From: Chloroflexota bacterium
GTDB lineage: Bacteria; Chloroflexota; Dormibacteria; Dormibacterales; Dormibacteraceae
Assembly: GCA_005880915.1 (NCBI GenBank)
Contig: VBIW01000042.1
Coordinates: 47,255-111,254, forward strand
Direction of reading: 5' to 3'
Length of the DNA: 64,000 nt
In this document: piece by piece, positions 18,018-26,250 of the stretch
Layout: each line of letters begins with the position of its first letter
Numbering within the stretch: the first letter of the stretch is position 1
Notes under the pieces: model-generated
The model's database searches: none
Told to the model about the DNA's origin: nothing
What the model saw: only the letters and a program-made list of their open reading frames with translations
Translations under genes and position numbers: made by a program

Positions 18018-18797
18018 ATGCTGCTTGCGGTCGACGTCGGGAACACCAACGTGACGCTCGCCCTGTTCGACGGCGAGCGCCTCGCCGCCGACTGGCGCCT
18101 GACCTCGCGCCGGGAGTGGACGGCCGACGAGCTGGCGGTCGAGCTTGGGCAGCTGTTCGAGCTACGAGGTTTTGAGCTCGGAATCGTGACCGGCGTCGTG
18201 ATCTCGAGCGTGGTGCCGACGATCAATCCCGCCCTGGTCGAAGCCTCGCGGCGCTACCTGAAATGCGAGCCGGTAATGGTCGGCCCCGGAGTCAAGACCA
18301 GCGTCCGCATCCGCTACGACAACCCTAAAGACGTGGGCGCCGACCGGATCGCGAACGCCCTGGCCGCCTACTCGAAGTATGGCGGCCCGATCGTGGTGAT
18401 CGACTTCGGCACCGCCGTCACCTACGACGCGATCAATGCCGAGGGCGATTACCTGGGCGGCGCGATCGCCCCAGGCGTCGAGATCTCCCTCGACGCGCTG
18501 GTCTCCCAGACGGCCATGCTCCGCCGGGTCGAGCCCGTGGCTCCGGACTCTGTGATCGGCCGCAACACCGTGGCCTCGATCCAGTCCGGCCTGGTCTGGG
18601 GCTTCGTGGCCCAGGTCGAGGGGATGGTGAAGCGGATGGTCGACGAGCTGGGCGGACAAGCCCGGGTGGTGGCGACCGGGGGCCAGGCTTCCCTCGTGGC
18701 CGGTCTGACCCAGGTCATAGAAACCACCGACCCGTTGCTGACCCTGGAGGGTTTACGGCTTATCTACGCTCAAAACTCTGATGGGGGTGCTAGATAA
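18018..18797 (+). CDS. coaX: Type III pantothenate kinase CoaX
   Basis: This 259-residue kinase of the ASKHA fold phosphorylates pantothenate, the first step of coenzyme A synthesis; type III enzymes do not respond to CoA feedback. Phosphate-binding loop 1 is seen as LLAVDVGNTNVTLALFDG, and the family motifs DVGADRIANALAAYSKYG and VVIDFGTAVTYDAIN follow. GGAIAPGVEISLDAL is also typical. It follows argH by 15 bp and precedes a signalling gene by ten bases, so co-transcription is likely. Confidence 0.95.
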   Translation: MLLAVDVGNTNVTLALFDGERLAADWRLTSRREWTADELAVELGQLFELRGFELGIVTGVVISSVVPTINPALVEASRRYLKCEPVMVGPGVKTSVRIRYDNPKDVGADRIANALAAYSKYGGPIVVIDFGTAVTYDAINAEGDYLGGAIAPGVEISLDALVSQTAMLRRVEPVAPDSVIGRNTVASIQSGLVWGFVAQVEGMVKRMVDELGGQARVVATGGQASLVAGLTQVIETTDPLLTLEGLRLIYAQNSDGGAR

Positions 18798-18806
18798 GAG
18801 CCCGCG

Positions 18807-20630
18807 ATGCAAACGGCGCCTCAATTTCACCTCTACGTCCTGGATGGCGACGTGCCCGCGGGCCTCGCCGCGACCGGGCTCGAGACCGAGAAGCTTCCCG
18901 ATCCCGCCGCGATCGAGCACCCGGCGCTGATCCTGCTCGGCGCCGGACAGACGGCGCCCGAGCGGCTGGCTGAGATGGCGATCGAGCTGCCGCCCGACGC
19001 CTCGCCTGGTGCCCTGCGCGAGGTCGTTCGGATCGCGATGGAGAACGTCGCCCTCAAACACCAGGTGATACAGCTGGAGAGCGAAGCGCACCGCCGGCAC
19101 CGCCAGTTCCGCGAGCTCAACCGCATCGGCATCGCGTTGTCGGCCGAAAAGGACATAGATCGGCTCCAGTCTTTCATCCTCACGACCATGCGCCAGCTCA
19201 CCCACGCGGACGGCGCGAGCTTGTGGCTGAAGATGGACGAGGAGGGCGAGGCCAAGCTATTCCTCGCGTCGAGCCAGAACCACTCGATCGACAAGAACAC
19301 CTACTCCGCCTTCAAGGTGCCGGTCGACCAGCGTTCGGTGGTCGGCTATACGGTCTCGGTCGGCAAGAGCCAGATCTACGACGACGCCTACAACCCGCCG
19401 CCCGGCAAGCCGGTCGGGGGCAAGAGCTTCGATGCACAGTTCGGCTACCGGACCAAGTCGATGCTCACGGTCCCGATGCGCAACTACAACAACGATGTCG
19501 TCGGGGCGGTCCAGCTGATCAACGCCAAGCGTCATTTCGAGACGCGGCTGACCGTGGCCACCGTCGACAGTGAGGTTGTCAGCTTTCAGCCGGACGATGT
19601 GGAGATGATCGAATCGATTGCGAGCCAGGCTGCGGTCGCGCTCGACAACAAGACCCTCATCGATTCGATCCAGGCACTGTTCGACGGTTTTGTCCAGGCG
19701 AGCGTGACCGCGATCGAACAGCGCGATCCAAGCACCGCCGGTCACTCGGGTCGTGTCGAAGGTCTGACCACGCGCCTCGCCCGAGTGCTGAATGAGATCG
19801 GGACCGGGAAGTTCAGCGATTTCTTCATGAGCGACGATCAGCTGAAAGAGCTGCGCTATGCGTGTCTTCTGCATGACTTCGGCAAGGTCGGCGTGCGCGA
19901 GCACATCTTGATCAAGGCCAAGAAGCTCGTCCCCGGCCAGCTCGAGGTGATCCAGTCGCGCTTCGAGTTCATCGAGCGATCGGTCCAGGTCAAGTACGCG
20001 ACCGAGAAGCTCGAGGCGATGCGCGAGGGCCGCAACGGTTCTTCGCTCGCGGAGATCGACGGCCGTCTCGAACAGGAGATGAAGCAGCTCGACGAGTGGG
20101 TGAGGAGCATCGCCGCGGCCAACGAGCCGACCGTGATGCCCGAGGACAAGGCGTCGATGCTCGAGTTCCTCTCCCAGCAGACGTACTACGACATGGCGGG
20201 GCGAGCGCATCCCATGCTCGAGCCGCAGGAGTTTCGCTTCTTGAGCATTCGCAAGGGCACGCTAGACGCCCAGGAGCGGCTGGAGATGGAGTCGCACGTC
20301 ACGCACAGCTTCCAGTTTCTGAGCAAGATCCCGTGGACGCCCGTGATGAAAGGAATTCCCGAGATCGCATACGGGCATCACGAAAAGCTCGACGGCTCCG
20401 GCTATCCGCGCGGGTTGACAGGGGACCAGATCCCGATTCAGGCACGAATGATGACCATCTCCGACATCTACGACGCGCTGACCGCGCAGGATCGCCCGTA
20501 CAAGAGGGCAGTGCCGGGGAGCACCGCCATCGACATCCTCCGCGAGGAGGCGAAGCAGGGCAAGCTGGACCGGGACCTGCTCGACGTCTTCATCACGAAG
20601 AAGATCTATCAGGCGGCCGGCGCGCGATGA
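18807..20630 (+). CDS. GAF and HD-GYP domain signalling protein
   Basis: This 607-residue protein is probably a cyclic di-GMP phosphodiesterase. Residues 1-85 resemble a degenerate receiver domain without obvious phosphoacceptor residues. A coiled-coil stretch (about 85-110) leads to a GAF-like sensory domain (about 115-290). The HD-GYP domain follows, with His356-Asp357 in CLLHDFGKVGV and the GYP motif at 532-534 in HHEKLDGSGYP. About 170 residues separate the two motifs, more than usual, including a charged helical insert around 390-450. The next gene, a metallo-beta-lactamase-fold hydrolase, overlaps it by four bases, so the two probably act in one pathway. Confidence 0.88.
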   Translation: MQTAPQFHLYVLDGDVPAGLAATGLETEKLPDPAAIEHPALILLGAGQTAPERLAEMAIELPPDASPGALREVVRIAMENVALKHQVIQLESEAHRRHRQFRELNRIGIALSAEKDIDRLQSFILTTMRQLTHADGASLWLKMDEEGEAKLFLASSQNHSIDKNTYSAFKVPVDQRSVVGYTVSVGKSQIYDDAYNPPPGKPVGGKSFDAQFGYRTKSMLTVPMRNYNNDVVGAVQLINAKRHFETRLTVATVDSEVVSFQPDDVEMIESIASQAAVALDNKTLIDSIQALFDGFVQASVTAIEQRDPSTAGHSGRVEGLTTRLARVLNEIGTGKFSDFFMSDDQLKELRYACLLHDFGKVGVREHILIKAKKLVPGQLEVIQSRFEFIERSVQVKYATEKLEAMREGRNGSSLAEIDGRLEQEMKQLDEWVRSIAAANEPTVMPEDKASMLEFLSQQTYYDMAGRAHPMLEPQEFRFLSIRKGTLDAQERLEMESHVTHSFQFLSKIPWTPVMKGIPEIAYGHHEKLDGSGYPRGLTGDQIPIQARMMTISDIYDALTAQDRPYKRAVPGSTAIDILREEAKQGKLDRDLLDVFITKKIYQAAGAR

Positions 20631-21475
20631 GGATCAAGTTCTGGGGCACGCGGGGCACCCGGCCGACCCCAGGACGCCGCACCCTTCGCTACGGCGGCAA
20701 CACGACTTGCATCGAGGTCAGGGACAAGGAGAACAACCTGCTCATCATCGACTCGGGTTCCGGCATCGCAGAGCTGGGCAGCACGTTCAGCCCGACCGAG
20801 CCCCTGCAGGCGCACCTCCTGATCACTCACACGCACCTCGACCACATCCAGGGCTTTCCATTCTTCTTGCCGGCGTTCGTGCCGGGCACGACGCTGACCA
20901 TCGTCGGACCGTCCGGCTCCGCCAAGTCGCTGCAGGCCGCGTTCGCGGATCAAACCGACCCCGCCTATTTCCCTGTGCGCTTGAGCCACATGCCCGCGGA
21001 GATGGAGTTCATCGAACGCAACCCGGGCGAGACCTTCGAGGTTGGAGCGCTGCGCATCACTCCGCACCTGCTGATGCACCCGATCCCCACGTTTGGCTAC
21101 CGGATCGACGAGGGCTCGTCGCGCTTCTCGTTTGCCACCGACAACGAGATCGCCCTCTTCGCCAACGGTACGAACGGCACATTGAAAGACTTCGCCAACT
21201 GGTGCCGGGATTCGGACCTGCTCGTCCACGACGCCCAGTACAGCGCCGAGGAGTACAAAACTCACGCTGGATTCGGCCACTCGACCTACGAAGAATCGCT
21301 GTCGCTGGCCGAGCAGGCTGGCGTGAAAGAGCTCGCTTTTTTCCACCACGACCCGCTGCATTCCGACACCGACGTGGACGCTCTTATCGAGCAGGCACTG
21401 GGCAACCACCGTGCCGCGGGCGGCGCTGACGTGAGCTCGTTCCCCGCGGCGGAGGAGCAGGAGCTCGCTCTTTAG
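20627..21475 (+). CDS. Metallo-beta-lactamase-fold hydrolase
   Basis: This 282-residue cytosolic enzyme has the binuclear metal motif THTHLDH (His68, His70, Asp72, His73) and later metal ligands in the FATDNE and FFHHDPLHSD segments. The N-terminus IKFWGTRGTRP and GGNTTCIEV place it with the RNase Z/phosphodiesterase-like MBL subfamily, whose members often accompany GAF or HD-GYP signalling genes. The ATG overlaps the HD-GYP stop (ATGA). A phosphodiesterase acting on a cyclic nucleotide or its linear product is a reasonable guess, but the substrate is not shown by the sequence. Confidence 0.88.
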   Translation: MRIKFWGTRGTRPTPGRRTLRYGGNTTCIEVRDKENNLLIIDSGSGIAELGSTFSPTEPLQAHLLITHTHLDHIQGFPFFLPAFVPGTTLTIVGPSGSAKSLQAAFADQTDPAYFPVRLSHMPAEMEFIERNPGETFEVGALRITPHLLMHPIPTFGYRIDEGSSRFSFATDNEIALFANGTNGTLKDFANWCRDSDLLVHDAQYSAEEYKTHAGFGHSTYEESLSLAEQAGVKELAFFHHDPLHSDTDVDALIEQALGNHRAAGGADVSSFPAAEEQELAL

Positions 21476-21494
21476 GCTTTAGTCTTTTCCGATC

Positions 21495-22877
21495 GTGACG
21501 GAAGAATTCATGCGCGAGCGGCTCGAAAAAGTCGACCGGCTTCGCGCTGCGGGCATCGAGCCTTACTCACGTGGATTTCGGCCCACGCATACCACGGAAG
21601 CCGCGAAGGCGCTTCTCGGCGAGGCCGAACGGACCGATCCCGTTTCAATCGCGGGCCGCCTGATGGTCAAGCGACAGCAGGGTGGGTTGGTATTTGCCGA
21701 CCTGCAGGACGGGCATGGCCGCATCCAGCTGATGGCCAACCGCGGCATCCTCGGCGACGAGGAGCTCAGTCGGTTCGCGGATCTAGACCCGGGCGACATC
21801 ATCGGCGTCACCGGGCCCGTTTTTCGCACCAAACGGGGCGAGATCACTGTCGAGGTCCAGTCATTCCAGCTGCTGACGAAATCGCTTCGTCCGCTGCCCG
21901 AGAAGTGGCACGGCTTGAAGGACGTGGAGATCCGCTACCGGCAGCGCTACGTCGACCTGATCGCCAACCCGCAGGTCCGCGAGGTCTTTCGGGCACGCAC
22001 AAAGATCATCACCGCGATGCGGGGCCTGCTCGACGAGAGGGGCTTTATCGACGTCGAGACGCCTGTCCTCCAGGAGATACCCGGCGGCGGCCACGCGCGG
22101 CCATTTGAAACGCACCACAACGCCCTCGGCCGGGACCTTTACCTACGGATCGCGCTGGAGCTGCACTTGAAGCGGCTGCTGGTGGGCGGATTTGAGCGGG
22201 TCTACGAGATCGGCCGCGTGTTTCGCAACGAGGGTCTGTCGCCGCGACACAATCCCGAGTTCACGATGATGGAGTGCTACCAGGCCTACGCGGACTATCA
22301 GGACATGATGCAGATGGTCGAAGACCTGGTGGTCGTCTCCGCGATGGCGGCGAACCGACCTCTGGAAACGTCGTACGAGGGCGAGTCGGTCAACCTGACA
22401 CCGCCCTTCAGGCGGGAGCGAATGGCGGACCTGGTCCTCGAATACGCAGGGAAGCACGCGGCAGGCGAGGAGCTGAACGACCTGTTCGAAGAGCACGTGC
22501 AGCCGCGCCTGCGGCAGCCCACCTTTGTCCTCGATCACCCGGTTGAGGTGTCTCCGCTCGCGCGCCGGCGAGAAGACGATCCGCGGTTTGTCGAGCGCTT
22601 CGAGCTGATCATCCTCGGGCGTGAATACGCCAACGCGTTCACGGAGCTGACGGACCCGGTCGACCAGCGTGCGCGGTTCGAGGCGCAAGCCGCGTTACGA
22701 GCGGGGGGGAACGTGGAGGCGCATCCGATGGATGAGGACTTCCTGCGCGCCGTCGAGTACGGACTGCCGCCGTGCGGTGGCCTCGGCTTTGGCCTTGACC
22801 GGCTCGTCATGCTTCTGATGGATCAGCCGTCGATCCGGGACGTGATCCTTTTCCCGGTGATGAAGGCCGAGACGTAA
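21495..22877 (+). CDS. lysS: Lysyl-tRNA synthetase, class II
   Basis: This 460-residue enzyme charges tRNA-Lys. The OB-fold anticodon-binding domain occupies the first 150 residues ([31 protein letters not shown]), followed by class-II catalytic motifs: motif 2 in [33 protein letters not shown] and motif 3 in [15 protein letters not shown]. It is somewhat shorter than the roughly 500-residue enterobacterial enzyme. The start is the GTG at 21495, with an in-frame ATG five codons later as an alternative. It precedes serS by three bases. Confidence 0.95.
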   Translation: MTEEFMRERLEKVDRLRAAGIEPYSRGFRPTHTTEAAKALLGEAERTDPVSIAGRLMVKRQQGGLVFADLQDGHGRIQLMANRGILGDEELSRFADLDPGDIIGVTGPVFRTKRGEITVEVQSFQLLTKSLRPLPEKWHGLKDVEIRYRQRYVDLIANPQVREVFRARTKIITAMRGLLDERGFIDVETPVLQEIPGGGHARPFETHHNALGRDLYLRIALELHLKRLLVGGFERVYEIGRVFRNEGLSPRHNPEFTMMECYQAYADYQDMMQMVEDLVVVSAMAANRPLETSYEGESVNLTPPFRRERMADLVLEYAGKHAAGEELNDLFEEHVQPRLRQPTFVLDHPVEVSPLARRREDDPRFVERFELIILGREYANAFTELTDPVDQRARFEAQAALRAGGNVEAHPMDEDFLRAVEYGLPPCGGLGFGLDRLVMLLMDQPSIRDVILFPVMKAET

Positions 22878-22880
22878 ATC

Positions 22881-24143
22881 GTGCTGTCGCTCGAATTCAT
22901 CCGCAAGAACCCCGATGTCGTGCGGAGGGCGGCTGAGCTCAAGGGAGAGCCGGCACCGGTCGACGAGATCCTCGAGCTGGATCAAAAGTGGCGCGCCCAC
23001 CAGCACAGGGCCGAAGGAATCAAGGCCCAGCAGAACGACCTCTCGAAGGAGTTCGCGAGGACGCGAGATGAAGCCCTGAAGGCACGGTTGCGCGAGATGG
23101 CGGACGCGGCGAAGAGCGAGCTGGCGCTAGCCGACGCGGTGAAGCGTGACCTGGACGATTTGCTGCTTCGTGTGCCGAACATCTTTCACGAGTCGGTGCC
23201 CATCGGTGAAACCGAGGCCGACAACGTCGTGATCAGGGAGTGGGGGACGAAGCCCGACCTCGGCTTTCCCCCGCGCACGCATTACGACCTCGGCGAGGCC
23301 CTGGGGATCATGGACTTCGAGCGTGCGGTCAAGATTGCGGGATCGCGCTTTGCGTTCCTGGTCGGTGACGGGGCGCGACTCGAGCGCGCGCTCGTCCAGC
23401 TCATGCTCGACGTCCACACGCGGGAGCACGGTTACACCGAGCTGTGGGCACCGATGCTGGTCAACTCCGCGGCGATGACCGGGACCGCGAACCTGCCCAA
23501 ATTCGCCGACATGCTCTTCAAGGTCGAAGACCGCGACTTGTGGCTCATACCGACTGCCGAGGTACCGGTCACCAATTTCCATCGCGACGAGATCCTCGAC
23601 GCCGACCGCCTGCCCCTGAAGTACGTGTCGTACTCGCCTTCGTGGCGCACCGAAGCCGGCGCGGCCGGAAAGGACACGCGCGGGTTCATCCGCTTGCATC
23701 AGTTTTCCAAGGTGGAGCTGGTCAAGGTGACGACCGCCGAAACCTCACTCGACGAGTTCGAGAAGCTGACAGCTGACGCGGAGGACATCCTGCAGCGGCT
23801 CGGTCTGCATTACCAGGCGATGGCGATGTGCACGGGGGATATGGGATTCGCGCAGTACAAGAAATACGACCTCAATGCTTGGGCCCCGGGACTCGATCGC
23901 TACCTCGAGGTTTCGTCGTGCTCGACGTTCAATGACTTCCAGGCGATGCGCGCGAACATCAGGTATCGAGCGGGACGCGGGACGCCGCCGCGGTTCGCGC
24001 ACACGATCAACGGGTCGGGCCTGGCCCTGCCGCGGACCATCGATGCGATCATCGAGACGTACCAGCGATCCGACGGGATGATCGCCGTGCCCGAGGTCTT
24101 GAAGCCGTACATGGGCGGGGTAGAGCTGATCGGGGCGCGATAA
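22881..24143 (+). CDS. serS: Seryl-tRNA synthetase
   Basis: This 420-residue class-II enzyme charges tRNA-Ser. The N-terminal antiparallel coiled coil that recognises the long variable arm spans about residues 25-100. Catalytic motifs are visible as LPKFADMLFKVEDRDLWLIPTAEVP, motif 2 SPSWRTEAGAAGKDTRGFIRLHQFSKVELVK, and motif 3 near NGSGLALPRTIDAIIETYQ. The GTG start is used. A tRNA-Ser(UGA) gene lies 15 bp beyond the stop, so enzyme and substrate may be co-expressed. Confidence 0.96.
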   Translation: MLSLEFIRKNPDVVRRAAELKGEPAPVDEILELDQKWRAHQHRAEGIKAQQNDLSKEFARTRDEALKARLREMADAAKSELALADAVKRDLDDLLLRVPNIFHESVPIGETEADNVVIREWGTKPDLGFPPRTHYDLGEALGIMDFERAVKIAGSRFAFLVGDGARLERALVQLMLDVHTREHGYTELWAPMLVNSAAMTGTANLPKFADMLFKVEDRDLWLIPTAEVPVTNFHRDEILDADRLPLKYVSYSPSWRTEAGAAGKDTRGFIRLHQFSKVELVKVTTAETSLDEFEKLTADAEDILQRLGLHYQAMAMCTGDMGFAQYKKYDLNAWAPGLDRYLEVSSCSTFNDFQAMRANIRYRAGRGTPPRFAHTINGSGLALPRTIDAIIETYQRSDGMIAVPEVLKPYMGGVELIGAR

Positions 24144-24158
24144 TCGCTTTCGCCCAAC

Positions 24159-24250
24159 GGAGGGGTGGCCGAGTCCGGTTGATGGCGACAGTCTTGAAAA
24201 CTGTTATAGGTGCAAGCCTATCCTGGGTTCAAATCCCAGCCCCTCCGCCA
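24159..24250 (+). tRNA. tRNA-Ser(UGA)
   Basis: A 92-base class-II tRNA is formed by acceptor arms GGAGGGG and CCCCTCC, discriminator G, and an encoded CCA end. The anticodon loop CTTGAAA carries TGA at 24195-24197. A long variable arm (TATAGGTGCAAGCCTA) and the T-arm sequence GGTTCAAATCC are present. It immediately follows serS. Confidence 0.96.
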
Positions 24251-24254
24251 ACCA

Positions 24255-24323
24255 GCGCCGCGACCGTGCCAGAAGGGGTCTTTCAAGTCTCCGGATTCCA
24301 CCCCTTTCGGCGCACTCGAGGCT
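24255..24323 (+). repeat. 69-bp dispersed repeat (family C), left copy
   Basis: This stretch, with the core TCTTTCAAGTCTCCGGATT and the end ACTCGAGGCT, is repeated in the same orientation at 24843-24910 with a few substitutions and a one-base deletion. The copies flank the gene at 24334-24834. An inverted pair (AAGGGGT / ACCCCTT) lets this copy fold. Both copies read through as similar peptides in one frame, but neither looks like part of a real gene. Confidence 0.75.
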
Positions 24324-24333
24324 CCTGCGATCA

Positions 24334-24834
24334 ATGAACTGGGCTTATCTCAATCCATTCTGGCGCGAAGACCGGGTGATGGTTTCGGACCTCGACCCTG
24401 AGCAGTGCCGGAGAAGGCTCAAGGAGGCCGACACAAGCATCTTCACGGTCGCGCGCCTGTGGGTTGGGCGTGGCGACGCAAATTTCTACGAGGGCGGAGT
24501 TGGCGCAGGTAGGGCAGGCTCGCTATTCGAGATGCATGTCCGCGTGAAAGTCTCGCCCGCCGCTGGCAATTCATCACGCCTCGATCTTCGATTCTCTGGA
24601 GGCCTCGGCTCGGCTGTCCTCATGTCGGTGGCAACGCTCTTTTGCGTATGGGCGTTTGGCTGGGCGCTGCTCAAACTCGCCGGTGGAAGTGGCTGGATGC
24701 CGATCTATGGAGCAGGCCTGCTGTCGCTTCTCGTCCCGGCGCTGCTCGTGTTGGCCCTCAGATCTGAAGCGCCGCACGACCGGGAAGAGCTCTGGAAGTT
24801 TGTGGCAGACCAGGTCGAGGGTAGGCCGGCTTGA
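24334..24834 (+). CDS. Membrane protein of unknown function
   Basis: I do not recognise this 166-residue protein. Residues 1-90 are polar and could form a small soluble domain. Two hydrophobic segments at about 93-115 and 122-143 predict a membrane hairpin, and the short charged C-terminus would return to the cytoplasm. The gene starts 11 bp after one copy of a 69-bp repeat and ends 8 bp before the other, so the gene and its flanks may have moved or been duplicated as a unit. No clear ribosome-binding site is seen. Confidence 0.6.
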   Translation: MNWAYLNPFWREDRVMVSDLDPEQCRRRLKEADTSIFTVARLWVGRGDANFYEGGVGAGRAGSLFEMHVRVKVSPAAGNSSRLDLRFSGGLGSAVLMSVATLFCVWAFGWALLKLAGGSGWMPIYGAGLLSLLVPALLVLALRSEAPHDREELWKFVADQVEGRPA

Positions 24835-24842
24835 AGGTCAGC

Positions 24843-24910
24843 GCGCCGTGACTGTTCCGGAAGGGTCTTTCAAGTCTCCGGATTTCACGCCTTTTTGCCT
24901 ACTCGAGGCT
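24843..24910 (+). repeat. 69-bp dispersed repeat (family C), right copy
   Basis: This is the direct repeat of 24255-24323, sharing TCTTTCAAGTCTCCGGAT and ACTCGAGGCT. It ends just beside the stop codon of the minus-strand aminopeptidase gene. The distance between copy starts is 588 bp. Confidence 0.75.
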
Positions 24911-24912
24911 TT

Positions 24913-25917
24913 TCAAATAAGGAAGCGGCCGTTCTCCATGATCTTGCGCCCGTCCACTGCGACGGTCGCGTGTGACGCGAGAGCGTCGACGTGCGACGGG
25001 CACGCCCAGTCGGCCTTTGTCTCGAAACCGTACGGGTCGCCGAATGCGATGTGCACCCCCGGGAACTTCTCGTCCTGGAGAAAGTTCCCGACGATGCGCT
25101 TCAGACCGACGTTCGTGCCGACAGCGAACTCCCCAACGCGATTTGAATTTGGATGCTGCGACATGTACTCGCGGACCTCGGCGGCGAGGTGGGGGTCGGG
25201 CGTGTCCACCGACACCATCCGGCTGGCCCGGATCTGCAGGCGCAGCGGGGGCGAGAGCATGCCGTATTTCTCGGTGAACCAGTCGCCCATCTCCTCCGCT
25301 GCGATCTCGCCATCGACCGAAACCGGACATGTGAAGGTCTCGCCCTCGGGCAGGTTGCCCCAGCGTCCCTGTTCCCAGTAGCGGCCGTCGCATGGGATCC
25401 AGTGCAGGGTGGGGGAGAACGTAGCGACGAGGTCGGTGCCCAGGGACGTGTTCACCGTGATCCGGGTCGCGTGGCGGACGATCTCATAGACCTTGCGAGT
25501 CACGGTGTAGATCTCGTCGTAGTCGGCGGCCATACCGTCGGTCATGACGACGTCGTTGATCCCGATCATGTGCCCATGCCGGCACCGGAGGTCGTCCGCC
25601 AGTAGGTGCAGCATCGGCTGCCGGAACCCGAGCTCGCCACGGAGGCCGATGCCGATGAAGAAGGACGCGGTGGGGCGAAAGCCTATGAGCTCGTCCGCCA
25701 GCGCGCGAGGAAAGGAGGTCGCCGGCCGTTCGATGATCTCTTCCATCGTCCAGACGCGCACCGTTGCGCCGGTCGCAATCGCCTCCTCCTCGATGGCCTC
25801 GGCGATTGCCATCCGCATCCTGTCGCGGATGATGGCGACGCGATCCTGGTCGCCGATATTGAGACATGCGCGCACGGCGTTGCGAGCGCCCGCGGCAAAC
25901 TCCGTCCGCATCACCAA
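24913..25917 (-). CDS. Aminopeptidase of the M29 (AmpT-like) family
   Basis: This 334-residue metallo-aminopeptidase probably trims N-terminal residues from peptides in the cytosol. Metal ligands can be matched to the family: Glu193 in LPEGETFTCPV, Glu263 in VGEFAVGTN, His289 in VHIAFGDP, and His309 with Asp311 in HVDAL. The N-terminal Rossmann-like domain is visible as IGDQDRVAII. It is shorter than the 400-residue thermophilic prototypes. The gene is on the opposite strand to its neighbours and appears to be transcribed alone. Confidence 0.85.
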   Translation of the reverse strand: MVMRTEFAAGARNAVRACLNIGDQDRVAIIRDRMRMAIAEAIEEEAIATGATVRVWTMEEIIERPATSFPRALADELIGFRPTASFFIGIGLRGELGFRQPMLHLLADDLRCRHGHMIGINDVVMTDGMAADYDEIYTVTRKVYEIVRHATRITVNTSLGTDLVATFSPTLHWIPCDGRYWEQGRWGNLPEGETFTCPVSVDGEIAAEEMGDWFTEKYGMLSPPLRLQIRASRMVSVDTPDPHLAAEVREYMSQHPNSNRVGEFAVGTNVGLKRIVGNFLQDEKFPGVHIAFGDPYGFETKADWACPSHVDALASHATVAVDGRKIMENGRFLI

Positions 25918-25930
25918 AACAGGTTACCCA

Positions 25931-26197
25931 GTGTCACAATCGGACCAGATCATGGGCCGTCTCGAAGAGCGGGATCTGCGCAGCCTTGAACGGAAGAGCA
26001 TGTATTCGATCTTCGCGCCCCTCGACGGCGACGACGGACTGTCGCGGGAGCTTGCGCTGGACGACGAGGCCAACCCGACACGCGCTGGTGAGCTCGCCGT
26101 CTGGGGATTTCTCCGTCGACGAAGACGTCGGCGCAAGCGCCTCGCCGACGAAGATTGGATATCGGCGATGTTCATGTTCGTCCGCCGCTTCTCCTGA
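25931..26197 (+). CDS. Small hypothetical protein with Arg-rich segment
   Basis: The open frame from the GTG at 25931 (or the ATG at 25952) encodes 81-88 residues. It contains a run of arginines (FLRRRRRRRKRLADED) followed by a short hydrophobic end (ISAMFMFVRRFS). Codon third positions are GC-rich, as in neighbouring genes, which favours a real gene. I recognise no family. It is divergent from the aminopeptidase gene, from which it is only 13 bp away. Confidence 0.4.
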   Translation: MSQSDQIMGRLEERDLRSLERKSMYSIFAPLDGDDGLSRELALDDEANPTRAGELAVWGFLRRRRRRRKRLADEDWISAMFMFVRRFS

Positions 26198-26250
26198 CGC
26201 GCCCGCTCAGAGAGCCAAAGCCGCCAGGCGCGTAACCATCCGGTTGGGTT

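Noticed and set aside
24210..24401. Short open frame across the end of tRNA-Ser and the 69-bp repeat
   Set aside because: It runs through a tRNA gene and a repeat that is equally open at the second copy; there is no independent sign of coding.
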